Part shown: piece after piece, positions 35,998-45,332 of the stretch
How positions within the stretch are numbered: the first letter of the stretch is position 1
Layout of the letters: each line of letters begins with the position of its first letter
Assembly: GCF_032598905.1 (NCBI RefSeq)
Contig: NZ_CP122458.1
Coordinates: 9,759,001 to 9,823,000 of the forward strand
Source: Streptomyces sp. 11x1
GTDB lineage: Bacteria > Actinomycetota > Actinomycetes > Streptomycetales > Streptomycetaceae
Length of the DNA: 64,000 nt
Direction: 5' to 3'
Notes under the pieces: generated by a model
The model's database searches: none
What the model was told of the DNA's origin: nothing
What the model saw: the letters and a program-made list of their open reading frames with translations, nothing else
Made by a program: the position numbers and the translations under genes

Positions 35998-36240
35998 TTT
36001 CCCGGCGCCCTCGCCGTCGGCGTCGCGATTGACGCCTTCGCCGTCCGGCTGATCCTCGTTCCGGCGGTCTTCGCCCTCGCCGGGCTACCCGCCTGGTGGC
36101 TTCCCGCCTGGCTCGACCGTGTCCTGCTCGCCCTCGACGTCAATGGCGCCGGCCTTGCGAGGGCCGTACCGAAGCACAGCGAGCCTGCCCCGGGAACCCC
36201 AGCCGGTCTCCCGAGCCCGCCGCACCCGGCACAGGGGGCG
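35998..36240 (+). pseudogene. MMPL-family transporter, extreme C-terminus
   Basis: One frame reads FPGALAVGVAIDAFAVRLIL, then VPAVFALAGLPAWWLPAWLD and RVLLALDVNGAGL. This is the last transmembrane helix and the conserved W-W-L-P-x-W-L-D tail of MMPL (RND-like) lipid transporters. Nothing of the preceding ~700 residues is present. The frame stays open to 36465 without further similarity, overlapping the end of the expansin gene on the other strand. Confidence 0.65.
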
Positions 36241-36380
36241 GGCGGCACAGGGGCGCTGGGCCGCCCGCCCCCGGTGCGTTCGCCGGCACGGTCCGGAACA
36301 GTCGGCCGCCTGTGTGCGGCCGTCGCCCATGCCGTCGGGACACCGGGGGAGGGCGGCGGTGGCTGGGGCGGGCGGTGGGT

Positions 36381-37328
36381 TCAGTGTCGGGCGAACTGGA
36401 CCTGGGTGGGCTGGACGACGTTCGGCCGCACCGTGAGTCCCGAGACGGTGAGCTGTTCGCCGTAGATGTCGGTGATTCTGATCGCTCCGCCGCACCCGCT
36501 GCCGTCGGCGGAGATGAAGTAGTTGTAGGCGGTGCGGGGCAGTTGCCGCCAGCCGCCCGCGGTGCGGACCTCCAGACCGGTGACCGGATTCCGGTGGTTG
36601 ATCGCCTGGATGGCACACCAGTATTGGCTGGACCCGGTCTTGTACCTGAAGGAGATCGTGCCGGCCGTGCTGGGGCTCACCAGGCTCCAGGTGATGGCAA
36701 GTCGGCCGAGCTTGAGGTCGGCGAGTTCCGCGAAGGCCTGTTCGCTGAGGTCGATCTGTCCGGGTGCGCAGGGCAGGGGGCACTCGTTGGTGATCCGCAC
36801 CGTGACGGACTTGCCGTTGGCGGCGCGGACGAGAACGTACGCGCCGCATGCCTTGGACGTCTCGTAGTCGGTGGTGTTCATGGCCGCGACCATGAGGTCG
36901 GGGCTCGGGCCGAAGAGACAGGCGCCGTCCCCGACTCCGGCCTTGTAGGCGGTGGCGACGCCCTGGTGGGTCGTGTTGGGCTTGATCCGTCCTGCTGACG
37001 GAGGCGTGGTGGACGCCTCCCGCGGGGGCCGCGGGGTGTCCTTGGGCGAGGGCTTGGCTGTCGTGGTGGTCGGGGAGGCCTTCGGGCTGGGGGAGCCGCT
37101 CGGGCTCGCCGTGGTGCTCGGAACGCCTGACTCGGCGGCGGTGGCCGCCTTCTTCTGTGTGGTGGCGCGGGGGGAGGCCGCGGCAGGTCCCGCATCCGTG
37201 GTGTGGTCGGGTGACGATCCCATGAGCAGGTAGGCGAGAACGCTCACGGCGGTCAACGCCACCGTGGTGCCCATGAAGAGCGTGCGTCTGTGTCTGCGCT
37301 GTCGCGCGGCCTGCCTTGGTGTGTTCAT
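36381..37328 (-). CDS. bacterial expansin-like protein
   Basis: A 315-residue secreted or membrane-anchored protein. A basic N-terminus and hydrophobic segment (about 17-36) precede a Ser/Thr/Pro-rich linker (about 45-115), the double-psi beta-barrel domain (about 120-205; GDGACLFGP, then VRITNECPLPCAPGQIDLS with the conserved Asp) and a beta-sandwich carbohydrate-binding domain (about 210-315; FRYKTGSSQYWCAIQAINHR). Expansins loosen plant cell walls without hydrolysis. It is the only intact member of the plant-polymer gene group here and is divergent from the broken fucosidase gene. Confidence 0.87.
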   Translation of the reverse strand: MNTPRQAARQRRHRRTLFMGTTVALTAVSVLAYLLMGSSPDHTTDAGPAAASPRATTQKKAATAAESGVPSTTASPSGSPSPKASPTTTTAKPSPKDTPRPPREASTTPPSAGRIKPNTTHQGVATAYKAGVGDGACLFGPSPDLMVAAMNTTDYETSKACGAYVLVRAANGKSVTVRITNECPLPCAPGQIDLSEQAFAELADLKLGRLAITWSLVSPSTAGTISFRYKTGSSQYWCAIQAINHRNPVTGLEVRTAGGWRQLPRTAYNYFISADGSGCGGAIRITDIYGEQLTVSGLTVRPNVVQPTQVQFARH

Positions 37329-37510
37329 TGCCTGTCCGTTTCGGAAGATCGAGCTGGTGTCGCACTACTCGGTGACCGCGGGAAGCGAAAAGGTTGCCGA
37401 CGATTTCTCGCTGAACGCATGACCCATGACCAGGGCGACACCTGGGCGACCCTGGGGTGCCGAGCAACCCATCGGTCGACGCATGTCACATGCGATCGAT
37501 GACGCCACTT

Positions 37511-37521
37511 GCATCGGATGT
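37511..37521 (+). promoter_or_regulatory. operator-like half of inverted pair (copy 1)
   Basis: GCATCGGATGT, matching the complement of copy 2 at 10 of 11 positions. Confidence 0.45.
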
Positions 37522-37618
37522 TTTGCATGCCACCCGGTCGGTTCACGTGCGATGAAGCTGCCCTCACTTGGTGATTTGCCCGTAACTTTGGACGCGCTGC
37601 GGCTTCACGCCTATTAAT

Positions 37619-37629
37619 ACATCCGATGT
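37619..37629 (+). promoter_or_regulatory. operator-like palindrome (copy 2)
   Basis: ACATCCGATGT, a palindrome around a central base, about 183 bp before the hydrolase start codon. Confidence 0.45.
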
Positions 37630-38485
37630 CAGTCGAGGGTGTCGGCAGCACGGCGACCGTGCTCCGCTCCTCGGGCCCGGCAGTCGAGTTCGTCCAACCT
37701 CTTGAGCCCTCGCCCCCTGCAGCGGCCGAGCCGCTGTCCCACGAAGTCCTCCGGGCATCTGCCACGTTCGCCTTCCACCGGTGCCCTGTCGACACCTCAA
37801 GGAGCCGCCTCATGTCCACCTCGCCGCTCAGCAGACGCTCCCTTCTCAAGGCCGCCACCCTCGTCGGAGGAGCCGTCGCCGTCGGGCTGCCGCAGGCCCT
37901 GTGGCCCGCCACCGCCTCGGCGTACTCGCTCCCCTCGAAGCTGGACTGGTGGTACCAGGCCAGGTTCGGGATGTTCATCCACTTCGGTTCCTACTCCTAC
38001 CTCGGCGACGGTGAGTGGGCCTTCAGCGACAAGGGGTGGAGCAAGGCCGACTGGCAGAACCAGGTGACCACGCCGTTCAACCCGACCAACTTCAACGCAG
38101 CCCAGATCGCCCAGCTGGCCCAGAACGCCGGCATGAAGTACCGCGTGATCACCGCCAAGCACCACGAGGGCTACGCGATGTGGGACTCCAACGTCGCCGG
38201 CTTCAAGGACGTCACCGGCACCAAGCAGTACAACCTGCGCGACTACAACAACTTCCAGCCCGATCTGCTGGCAGAGCTGCGGACCGAGTGCCTGAACCGG
38301 GGCATCAAGTTCGGGCTCTACTACTCGATCATGGACTGGAACCACCCCTCCCAGACGTGCACCCCAGCAACTGGTCCACGTCCATGGCCTCCGCGACCGC
38401 CCGCACCGGCTACATCAACGACATGAAGGGTCATCTGCAGGAACTGCTGGACCGCTACGACCCGTCCCTCCTGTGGTTCGACGGC

Positions 38486-38521
38486 GACTGGTGCGACTGG
38501 TGCGACTGGTGCGACTGGTGG
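38486..38521 (+). repeat. 9-bp tandem repeat coding W-C-D units
   Basis: GACTGGTGC occurs three times in a row, followed by GACTGGTGG, giving WCDWCDWCDWW just after the GH29 motif FDGDW. The expansion is in frame. Confidence 0.9.
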
Positions 38522-39470
38522 TCCCAGTCCGACGGCCAGGAACTGGGCGGATTCAACTGGCTGATCGCCCGCAAGCCCGGCCTCGTCATCAACGAACGCA
38601 TCAGGCGGGACCTCGGTCTCGGCGACTACGCGGTGGCGGAGTTCGGTATCCCCGAGGCGCCGATGGAGAGGGCTTGGGAAGCCTGCGCCACCATGAACTG
38701 GGCCTGGGGCTACAACGACGAGAGGGTGCACTACCGCTCGGTCACGACCCACATCCAGGAGTTGGTCACGATCGTCTCCCGTGACGGAAACTACCTGCTC
38801 AACATCGGCCCCAAGGGCGACGGCAGCGTGACCCCGGAGTCCGTGAACGTCCTCAACGGCATAGCCTCACCTGTACTACGCCGGTTCCCGCTGGGGCACG
38901 AACTACGCCGTGATGGGACTCGCCACGGCCACGAACATCGAGGGTCCCTGGACCGACCAGGGCATGGTCACGGACGTGAACTACCCGATCGACCCCGACG
39001 TCGACTGGGGCGCGACGGCCGGCTGTACATCTCCTGGGGCTCCTGGACCGGCTCGGGCATCTGCGTGCACGTCCTGGACGAGTCCACCGGCAAGCTCTCC
39101 ACGACCGACCACAACCTCTGGCGCATCGCCGTCGACATCGAGAACCCGACGATCATCCTCAGCGGCGGCCACTACTACCTCTTCGGCTCCAAAGGCCTCT
39201 GCTGCAGCGGGACCAACAGCAACTACTCCACCGTGGTCGGCCGGTCCACCAGCATCACGGGACCGTACCTCGACCAGAGCGGCACGGACATGGCCACGGG
39301 CGGCGGGACCACCGTCCTCACCGGTGCCTACCCGAGGGTGGCCGCCGGCGGTGTCGACGCCTACGACGACGGCACGTCCAAGCACCTCGCCTACCACTAC
39401 TACGACGGCAACAACGCCGGTCGCGAGACCCTGGACATCCGCCAGGTGACCTTCCAGAACGGCTGGCCGG

Positions 39471-39490
39471 TCATGGCCGGTCATGGCCGG
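39471..39490 (+). repeat. 10-bp tandem duplication
   Basis: TCATGGCCGG is present twice in succession and throws the GH43/lectin reading frame out by one. Confidence 0.9.
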
Positions 39491-39913
39491 TCCGCTCGGC
39501 GCCCCGAACAACCACCTGCCGAACCGCAACAGCGGCAAGTGCGCGGACGTCTGGTTCGAGAGCACCGCCGATGGGGCAGCGGTGAACTCCGGCAACTGCA
39601 ACTCCGGCGCCAACCAGCAGTGGGTGCCCACCGCCGTGGGCTCGAACCACCAACTGGTCAACGTCAACAGCGGCAAGTGCCTGCAGATCTCCGGAGCCTC
39701 AGGGCCAACGGCGCGGTGGCCGTCCAGTCGACCTGCACCGGAGCCCCGCACCAACTGTGGACGAGGACCGCGGTGATCGGCGGCTACGTCACCTTCACCA
39801 ACGTCAACAGCGGAAAGTGCCTCCAGGTGGCAGGGGGGTCCACTGCCAACGGGGCGGCCCTGGAGCAGTCGACCTGCGCCTCCGGCGCCAACCAGCAGTG
39901 GATGGTCGTCTGA

Positions 39914-40258
39914 GACGCGCACGCACTCCCCGCGTGACCCATTGCTCCGTGCGGGCCGAGGCGCGTCCCGGCCCGCACGGGGCATACTGCCGTCGGCGTC
40001 AGGGAGTCGGCCCAGGACAAGCCTTCGAGCGAAGCGGCCGAGGCGAAAAAATTCTTGATCTCCGCGGCAGCCTTTCGGCCCGGTGGACCACTCGGTGCTG
40101 TCCGCTCAGTGGTCCGGTCAGATGCAACGGCTGAAAGAGAGCACACGCATGTCCCTTGAGGGAGAGCCCATCCATGTCCCTCGCCCACCCACGTCATCGG
40201 TGCCGTCACGCGCCGGCGGAGGTCGTGTCCCGTATTCGGTGGTCATGGAGGGTGACGA
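39914..40258. other. 345-bp interval without a gene
   Basis: No coding similarity. It contains an AT-rich spot (GGCGAAAAAATTCTTGAT near 40044) and short repeated CCATGTCCCT-like words near 40150-40190, which I cannot interpret. Confidence 0.4.
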
Positions 40259-40447
40259 TCATCGTTGACGTTGCATGCGGGCGTCAATGAGCTTGTGGGC
40301 GTGGGTGATGACGCTCATGCGGTTGGGGCTGATGCGGGATCTGCGGAAGATCTGCCAGGACTTCAGCCGTGTCATGCCTCGTTCGACGGGTGCCCGGGCC
40401 GCGGACAGGGCCTGGTTCTCGGTCCGCTCGGTGAGGGTGTTGAAAAC
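40259..40447 (-). mobile_element. transposase remnant, IS5-type DDE, C-terminus only
   Basis: Leftward frame VFNTLTERTENQALSAARAP, then VERGMTRLKSWQIFRRSRIS, ending at a TGA at 40259. This resembles the last ~60 residues of IS5-family DDE transposases common in streptomycetes (the final catalytic helix and tail). Everything before VFNT is missing, and no terminal inverted repeats were found, so the element is dead. Confidence 0.7.
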
Positions 40448-40781
40448 TGCCCGGCTTCCGCACCGGCGACGCCCTCGCCTCAGCCGTCCTGACCGCAGCA
40501 GCACCACAGCGGATGGCCCTCTACGACCGCCGCGTCCGACACGCCCTCGACCCCCTCTGCCTCCCACTCACCCCGGGATGCTACGGCCGCTACCTCCTCA
40601 TCCTCGACGACCGCCTCCAACACGGCGGGGCACTCGCCGACGTCCGGACCGGACGCGACATCAACACCGCCCAGTACTGGACCGGCAGACCCGACCCGGC
40701 ACCAAGCCGCGGAGAGCACACCACCCGGCACCGGCTGGCTGGACCCGCACCGGCGGCTGAGGGCGCCTCGGCAGGCGGGCG
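40448..40781 (+). pseudogene. unassigned gene fragment next to the transposase remnant
   Basis: A rightward frame reads GDALASAVLTAAAPQRMALY, then DRRVRHALDPLCL and GCYGRYLLILDDRLQHG and ALADVRTGRDINTAQYWTG. It looks like genuine protein sequence and vaguely like a conserved actinomycete protein of unknown function (DUF6308-like), but begins abruptly at the transposase junction with no start codon. It loses coherence by about 40720. Confidence 0.35.
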
Positions 40782-41477
40782 TCACAGCAGGCCGAGGTCC
40801 CGGGCTCGCACCGCGGCCTGGGTGCGGTCGCGCAGTGCGAGGCGGCCGAGGATGCGGGAGACGTGGTTCTTCACGGTGCCCTCGCTCAGATACAACCGGG
40901 CGGCGATCTCCCGGTTGGTGTGCCCGTGCGCCACCAGCCGGAGAATGTCGATCTCGCGTGGGCTGAGCGGGACTTCGGGGCGCGGGCCGGAGGAGGAGGT
41001 GGAAGAGGCCGAGGACGTCGAGGAGGCCAGGGAGTCGGTGAGGCGGTGGGCCACCGAGGAGTCGAGCTGGGTGACACCGGCGTGCGCCAGCCGGACCGCC
41101 TGGGCGAGGTCGTCCGCCGGCAGGTCCTTGAGGAGGTAACCGCTCGCTCCGGCGCGCAGGGCCTGGACTACGTACTCCTCGTCGTCGAAGGTCGTCAGCA
41201 TCACCACACGGCATCGCGGCACCCTGCCTCGCAGGACGGCGACCGCCTCGACGCCGTCGAGCTCCGGCATGCGGACGTCCATCAGGACCACGTCGGGTCG
41301 CAGTTCGAGCGTCTTGGCCACGGCGTCGCGGCCGTCGACGGCGGTGCCGACGATGTCGATACCCGGCCGGACGGAGAGCAGCGAGGCGATGCCGTCCCGA
41401 ATGAGCCGCTGATCATCCACGACCAGCACCCGCACAGGCTCCGGCCCCGACCCCGGCCCCGCGGGCTCCCAGCTCAT
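40782..41477 (-). CDS. response regulator, NarL/LuxR type
   Basis: A 231-residue two-component regulator. The receiver (about 14-135) has the acidic pair VVDDQRLIRD, phospho-acceptor Asp67 in LMDVRMPELDG, and the conserved Thr and Lys in LTTFDDEEY and YLLKDLPAD. A Ser-rich linker (SSTSSASSTSSSG) leads to a LuxR helix-turn-helix (LSPREIDILRLVAHGHTNRE, then EIAARLYLSEGTVKNHVSRI). Its start overlaps the kinase stop by 4 nt. Confidence 0.94.
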   Translation of the reverse strand: MSWEPAGPGSGPEPVRVLVVDDQRLIRDGIASLLSVRPGIDIVGTAVDGRDAVAKTLELRPDVVLMDVRMPELDGVEAVAVLRGRVPRCRVVMLTTFDDEEYVVQALRAGASGYLLKDLPADDLAQAVRLAHAGVTQLDSSVAHRLTDSLASSTSSASSTSSSGPRPEVPLSPREIDILRLVAHGHTNREIAARLYLSEGTVKNHVSRILGRLALRDRTQAAVRARDLGLL

Positions 41478-42610
41478 CCCGTCCCTCCCCTGGGCACGGT
41501 CACCGTCAGTCGTGTGCCGGCGCCGGGGCTGCTGTCGATGTGTACGGTCCCCGCCACCAGCTGCACCCGTTCCCGCATGCCCAGCAGACCGTACCCCGCG
41601 TCGGCCGCGTCGGGGACGAATCCCCGGCCGTCGTCGGCGACGACCAGGAGGGCCCCCTCGTCCGCGAGCCGCAGCGCGACCGTCACCCGGGAGGCCCGGG
41701 CGTGCCGACGCGCGTTGGTCACGGCCTCCTGCGCCGCCCGGTACAAGGTGGTCAGCTCGGCCGTCCCGTAGCCGTCCTCCGGGCCGCTCACCTCCACGGT
41801 GACCCGCAGCCGCGCATCGCCCTCGCGGGCCAGGGCGGCGAGGTCGGCGGCCAGGGCGGGCCGCGACGCCTCGCCGCGCAGCACCCGCACCGACTGACGT
41901 ACGTCGGCCAGCGCGAGGGTCACCGAGCGCCGCGCCTCGTCCACGGCCTCCCGGGCCGCCTCGGGATCGTGGGTGCGGAACTCCGACGCCATCTCCAACT
42001 GCACGGACATCGCGGTGAGATGATGGCCGAGACTGTCGTGCAGGTCCCGGGCGAGCCGGTTGCGCTCGGCGGCGGCGGACAGCTCCGCGACCCGGTCCGC
42101 GTACTCCTCCAGGGCATGCCGGGCGCGCTGTTCGCCGACGGCGACGGCCGCCATGGCGAGCGCCAGCACCAGCCCGACGACCAGCATCAGCAGGTCGTTC
42201 ACCCGGTCCACGTCCCTGTACCAGCCGGGCGGGCCGACCATGTACGCGGTGAGCAGCCCGGCCGGACACAGCGCGGCCAGCGCCAGCGCGGTCGCCGCGC
42301 CGAAGGCGAAGTAGGCGGTGAACGGCAGCAGTACGAACAGGACCTGGGAGAGTCCCGAGGCGTCGAGGAGCACCACCGCACCGATCAGGGCGGCCCGGAC
42401 CAGCATCACCGGCAGCCGGGCGGCGGGCCACCGCCGGACGGTCTGCTCCAGGGCGAACAGCGCGGCCAGCGCCGCACCGAAGCCGACCGTCCGCCACAGC
42501 GGTGGCCCGGGACCGTCGTCCAGGTCCGCCGCGGCGTAGTACAGCCCGCTGACCAGAACCGCGCCGTACAGCAACGGCGCCACCCACCGCACCGGCACAC
42601 TGCCCGCCAT
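41474..42610 (-). CDS. sensor histidine kinase, HisKA_3 type
   Basis: A 378-residue membrane kinase. The first ~155 residues form four to five hydrophobic helices with little extracellular sequence, so it probably senses membrane state or a lipophilic ligand. The phosphorylation site is His191 in RNRLARDLHDSLGHHLTA, and the ATPase has AAQEAVTNARRHARAS, VADDGRGF and GYGLLGMRER. The ATG at 42610 has a GAGGGGG site; 47 upstream residues in frame are unrelated. Partner of the regulator encoded next; the divergent membrane protein at 42824 is a likely target. Confidence 0.93.
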   Translation of the reverse strand: MAGSVPVRWVAPLLYGAVLVSGLYYAAADLDDGPGPPLWRTVGFGAALAALFALEQTVRRWPAARLPVMLVRAALIGAVVLLDASGLSQVLFVLLPFTAYFAFGAATALALAALCPAGLLTAYMVGPPGWYRDVDRVNDLLMLVVGLVLALAMAAVAVGEQRARHALEEYADRVAELSAAAERNRLARDLHDSLGHHLTAMSVQLEMASEFRTHDPEAAREAVDEARRSVTLALADVRQSVRVLRGEASRPALAADLAALAREGDARLRVTVEVSGPEDGYGTAELTTLYRAAQEAVTNARRHARASRVTVALRLADEGALLVVADDGRGFVPDAADAGYGLLGMRERVQLVAGTVHIDSSPGAGTRLTVTVPRGGTG

Positions 42611-42823
42611 GCGCGCCCCCTCTTCCCTCGCGGTCAGGCTAGGCGCTGTCCGGCGGGGCAACCCGGGGTACGGGGCAAGTGTGGCCGAACGGCACATGCC
42701 GACCGGCGGCATGGCCGGTGACCTCCGGTTACCGGTCTCCCCGTTCTTCATCTCCCCCGCCCGGCCGCCGCCTTCCTACGGTTCGAGCCTGATCTGCCCG
42801 TCGAGTCAAGGGAGTTGACTCTC

Positions 42824-43426
42824 ATGTCCGCACTGTTCCTGCGTGCCGGTGCCCTGTGCGGGGCACTGTCCGGTCTGCTGATCGCGCTGCCCGCGCTGGT
42901 GGAGGCCTTCACCGGTGAGACCGCCACCACAAGCCTGCTCCTCGCCATCGCCCCCGCCTTCGCGCTGCCGCTGCTCACCGCGCTGCACCGGCGGCAGGGC
43001 CCGGTCGGCGGACGCTTCGGCGACGTCGCCCATGTGGTCAACCTGGTCGGACTCGGACTGTTCGGCGGGGCCGCCTACGCGGCGAACCTCGTGCTGTTCT
43101 ACTTCGACGAGGACACGACCAAGGCCACTCTGACCGGCCCCACGATTCCGGCGCTGCTCGGCTCTGCGGCCGTGTTCGCCCTGGGCTGCGCCCTGTTCGG
43201 GGCGGCCATGGTCCGCGGCCGGATGTTCCCGAGGGTGCCGTCGTGGGGATACGCCGTCGTCGTACCGCTGTTCGCGTTCCTGACGGGGCTGCCCGACTCG
43301 CCGCTCACCAGCGCGCTTCACATCGCGGTCGGCGGGATCCTGCTGTGGCTGTCGGCCGCACTCGGCCGACTGCCCCGCGACACCGCCCGGGCCGAGGCCG
43401 TACCGGAACGCGTCAACACCGTTTAA
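42824..43426 (+). CDS. membrane protein of unknown function
   Basis: A 200-residue protein with about six hydrophobic segments (from LFLRAGALCGALSGLLIALP to ALHIAVGGILLWLSAALGRL) and short loops; no recognised motif. The ATG at 42824 follows AAGGGAG at good distance. It is divergent from the two-component system with a 213-bp space, a common arrangement for a regulated target. Confidence 0.75.
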   Translation: MSALFLRAGALCGALSGLLIALPALVEAFTGETATTSLLLAIAPAFALPLLTALHRRQGPVGGRFGDVAHVVNLVGLGLFGGAAYAANLVLFYFDEDTTKATLTGPTIPALLGSAAVFALGCALFGAAMVRGRMFPRVPSWGYAVVVPLFAFLTGLPDSPLTSALHIAVGGILLWLSAALGRLPRDTARAEAVPERVNTV

Positions 43427-43549
43427 GCGCCAGCCCCTTGCCGTCCTCACCTGGCCCCTCGCTACGGTTCCCCGGCGTCTGAACCCTCACGCGATACCGC
43501 AGAAGGCGCCGGCTGGGGCAGGGCGGAACGCGGCGCATATCCCAACCTG

Positions 43550-44844
43550 ATGCCGTCCCGGGTCGAGAAGATCTCCTGGCTCGACCCGAGGACGCTGTGG
43601 GCCGCCTGCAACGGCGTGTACTGGCCCTATGTGAACCCCGAGTGGTCGGCCAAGGCCGCGCCGCCGAGCCGGGTGGCAGCCGCATCTCCGACCAGCCCAC
43701 GGCCGTCTGGCTCGACCGCATCGCCGCGATCAACGGAGTGAACAACGGAATGGGTCTGCGCGCCCACCTCGACGAGGCCTTGAAGCAGAAGGGCTCCGGT
43801 GAGCTCGTCATCCAGGTCGTGAACTACCGGGCCGTGACTGCGCCGCCCTCGCCTCCAACGGTGAGCTCAAGCCCGACGAGATCGACAGGTACAGGACCCG
43901 GTACATCGACCCGATCGCCTCGATCCTCTCCGAGCCGAAGTACGCGTCCCTTCGGATCGCCACCGTCATCGAGCCCGACTCGCTGCCCAACCCGGTCACC
44001 AATGCCGGCGGCACCCCCACCACCACCGACGCCTGCGTGACCATGCAGGCCAACGGCAACTACGAAAAGGGTGTCTCCTACGCCCTCGACAAGCTGGGCG
44101 CCATCCCGAACGTCTACAACTACATCGACGCCGCACACCACGGCTGGCTCGGCTGGGACAGCAACCTCGGCCCCCCGTGCAGCAGTTCCACAAGGTCGCC
44201 ACCACCAACGGAGCGAGCCTGAACGACGTGGCCGGGTTCATCGTCAACACCGCCAACTACAGCCCGACCAAGGAGCCGTACCTGAAGATCACCGACTCGG
44301 TCGGCGGGCAGACGGCGCGGCAGTCGAAGTGGCTGGACTGGAACCAGTACGCGGACGAGCAGTCCTTCGCCCAGGCGATGCGGGACAAGCTCGTCGCCGC
44401 CGGCTTCGGCATGCTGATCGATACCTTCCGCAACGGCTGGGGCGGCTCCGCCCGCCCTCGGCCCCGGCCCGATGACCTCTGTGGACGCCTACGTCGACGG
44501 CAGCCGCATCGACCGGCGCATCCACGCCGGCAACTGGTGCAACCAGAGCGGCGCCGCCATCGGTGAACGGCCCACCGCGGCACCGGCCGCCGGCATCGAC
44601 GTCTATGTGTGGGTCAAGCCGCCAGGGGGAGTCCGACGGACCTTCCAGCGCCGCCATCCCCAACGACGAGGGCAAGGGCTTCGACCGCATGTGCGACCCG
44701 ACCTGTGGCGGCAACCCCCGCAACGGCAACAACCCCACCGGCTCACCGCCGAACGCGCCCGTCGCCGGACACTGGTTCTCCGCCCAGCTCCGGCAGCTGA
44801 TGCAGAACGCCTACCCCCGCTTCCGTGACTCGCTGAAGCGGTGA
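43550..44844 (+). pseudogene. GH6 cellulase (cellobiohydrolase type), frameshifted and truncated
   Basis: Successive frames give YVNPEWSAKAA, then RISDQPTAVWLDRIAAINGV, ELVIQVVNYR, then RTRYIDPIASILSEPKYASL, RIATVIEPDSLPN, NVYNYIDAAHHGWLGWDSNL, FHKVATTNGASLNDVAGFIV, TFRNGWGG, NQSGAAIGERP and finally GHWFSAQLRQLMQNAYPRF. The order matches GH6 catalytic domains including the IEPDSLPN block. At least five frame changes interrupt it (about 43680, 43835, 44175, 44460 and 44620), and the signal peptide and front are missing. The remaining codons are otherwise well conserved. Confidence 0.87.
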
Positions 44845-45164
44845 GTGTCCGCCGGGGTGGGTCCTTTCCGAGGAGCCGGACCCCTGCGGATCGCTTTTGT
44901 CGGCGGCGCGTCTTGCGCAGGTGCGGTGGCGGGCGGTCCAGGGCAAGATCACCGGGCGGAAGGGGTGGGACCTTTCGAAACGGTGGGTGCCATGGAGCTC
45001 TCGCGTTTAAGGTCGGCGTGGAACGACACTGCGAGCGCGTTGTCCTTGCCTGCGCCGATCGGTTCCCATGGACCGCCGTATCCGCAACTCGTCGTAACAG
45101 CTCGGGCGGACAGGGGGACGGACGTGCCATGACTCGATCCTCTCGGGGAATCGAGCCTCCATCG

Positions 45165-45332
45165 GACCCGGAGCTCTTCACATGGCAAAGGGCCCGGTTC
45201 AGCGAGTACCGGAACTCCGGTCTCGGAGCCGGCAACGGTGCGGACGCGGCGAAGCCGACCGACGCCGAGGCATGGCAATTCACCGCCCAGAAGTACCTGG
45301 CAGGCACCGACGGCTGGAATCCGGTTCGGTGA
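45165..45332 (+). pseudogene. pectinesterase-like C-terminus
   Basis: The frame ending at 45332 reads ELFTWQRARFSEYRNSGLGA and then EAWQFTAQKYLAGTDGWNPV, a pattern typical of the end of CE8 pectinesterases (EYxNxGPGA ... YLAGxDGWxP). No catalytic region remains. The frame runs upstream to 44841 without further similarity; 44845-45164 holds nothing else recognisable. Confidence 0.6.

Larger units (their letters stand above)
37329..37811. promoter_or_regulatory. divergent control region with two ACATCsGATGT-type sites
   Basis: GCATCGGATGT (37511-37521) and ACATCCGATGT (37619-37629) are two copies of an 11-bp near-palindrome in inverted orientation, 108 bp apart. The second follows an AT-rich stretch (CTATTAATAC). 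They lie between the expansin and the glycoside hydrolase gene, so a shared carbohydrate-responsive repressor is likely. No regulator gene is adjacent. Apart from these, nothing coding is seen. Confidence 0.5.
37812..39913 (+). pseudogene. chimeric glycoside hydrolase: GH29 front, GH43 middle, ricin-type CBM end, frameshifted
   Basis: The gene starts with an AAGGAG site and a Tat signal (SRRSLLKAATLVGGAVAVG), then a GH29 alpha-L-fucosidase domain (WWYQARFGMFIHFGSYSYLG, AKHHEGYAMWDS, GIKFGLYYSIMDW). A one-base deletion near 38358 shifts the frame; GH29 continues (LLWFDGDW, GNYLLNIGPKGDGSVTPES) to about 38867. There it changes abruptly into the second half of a GH43 arabinanase-like domain (YYAGSRWGTNYAVMGLATAT, DVDWG, YISWGSWTGSG), with another one-base loss near 39015. 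A 10-bp tandem duplication at 39471-39490 and a shift near 39700 disrupt the ricin-type lectin repeats (NVNSGKCLQ, ANQQW). The fucosidase and arabinanase genes were presumably neighbours joined by a deletion. Confidence 0.85.
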
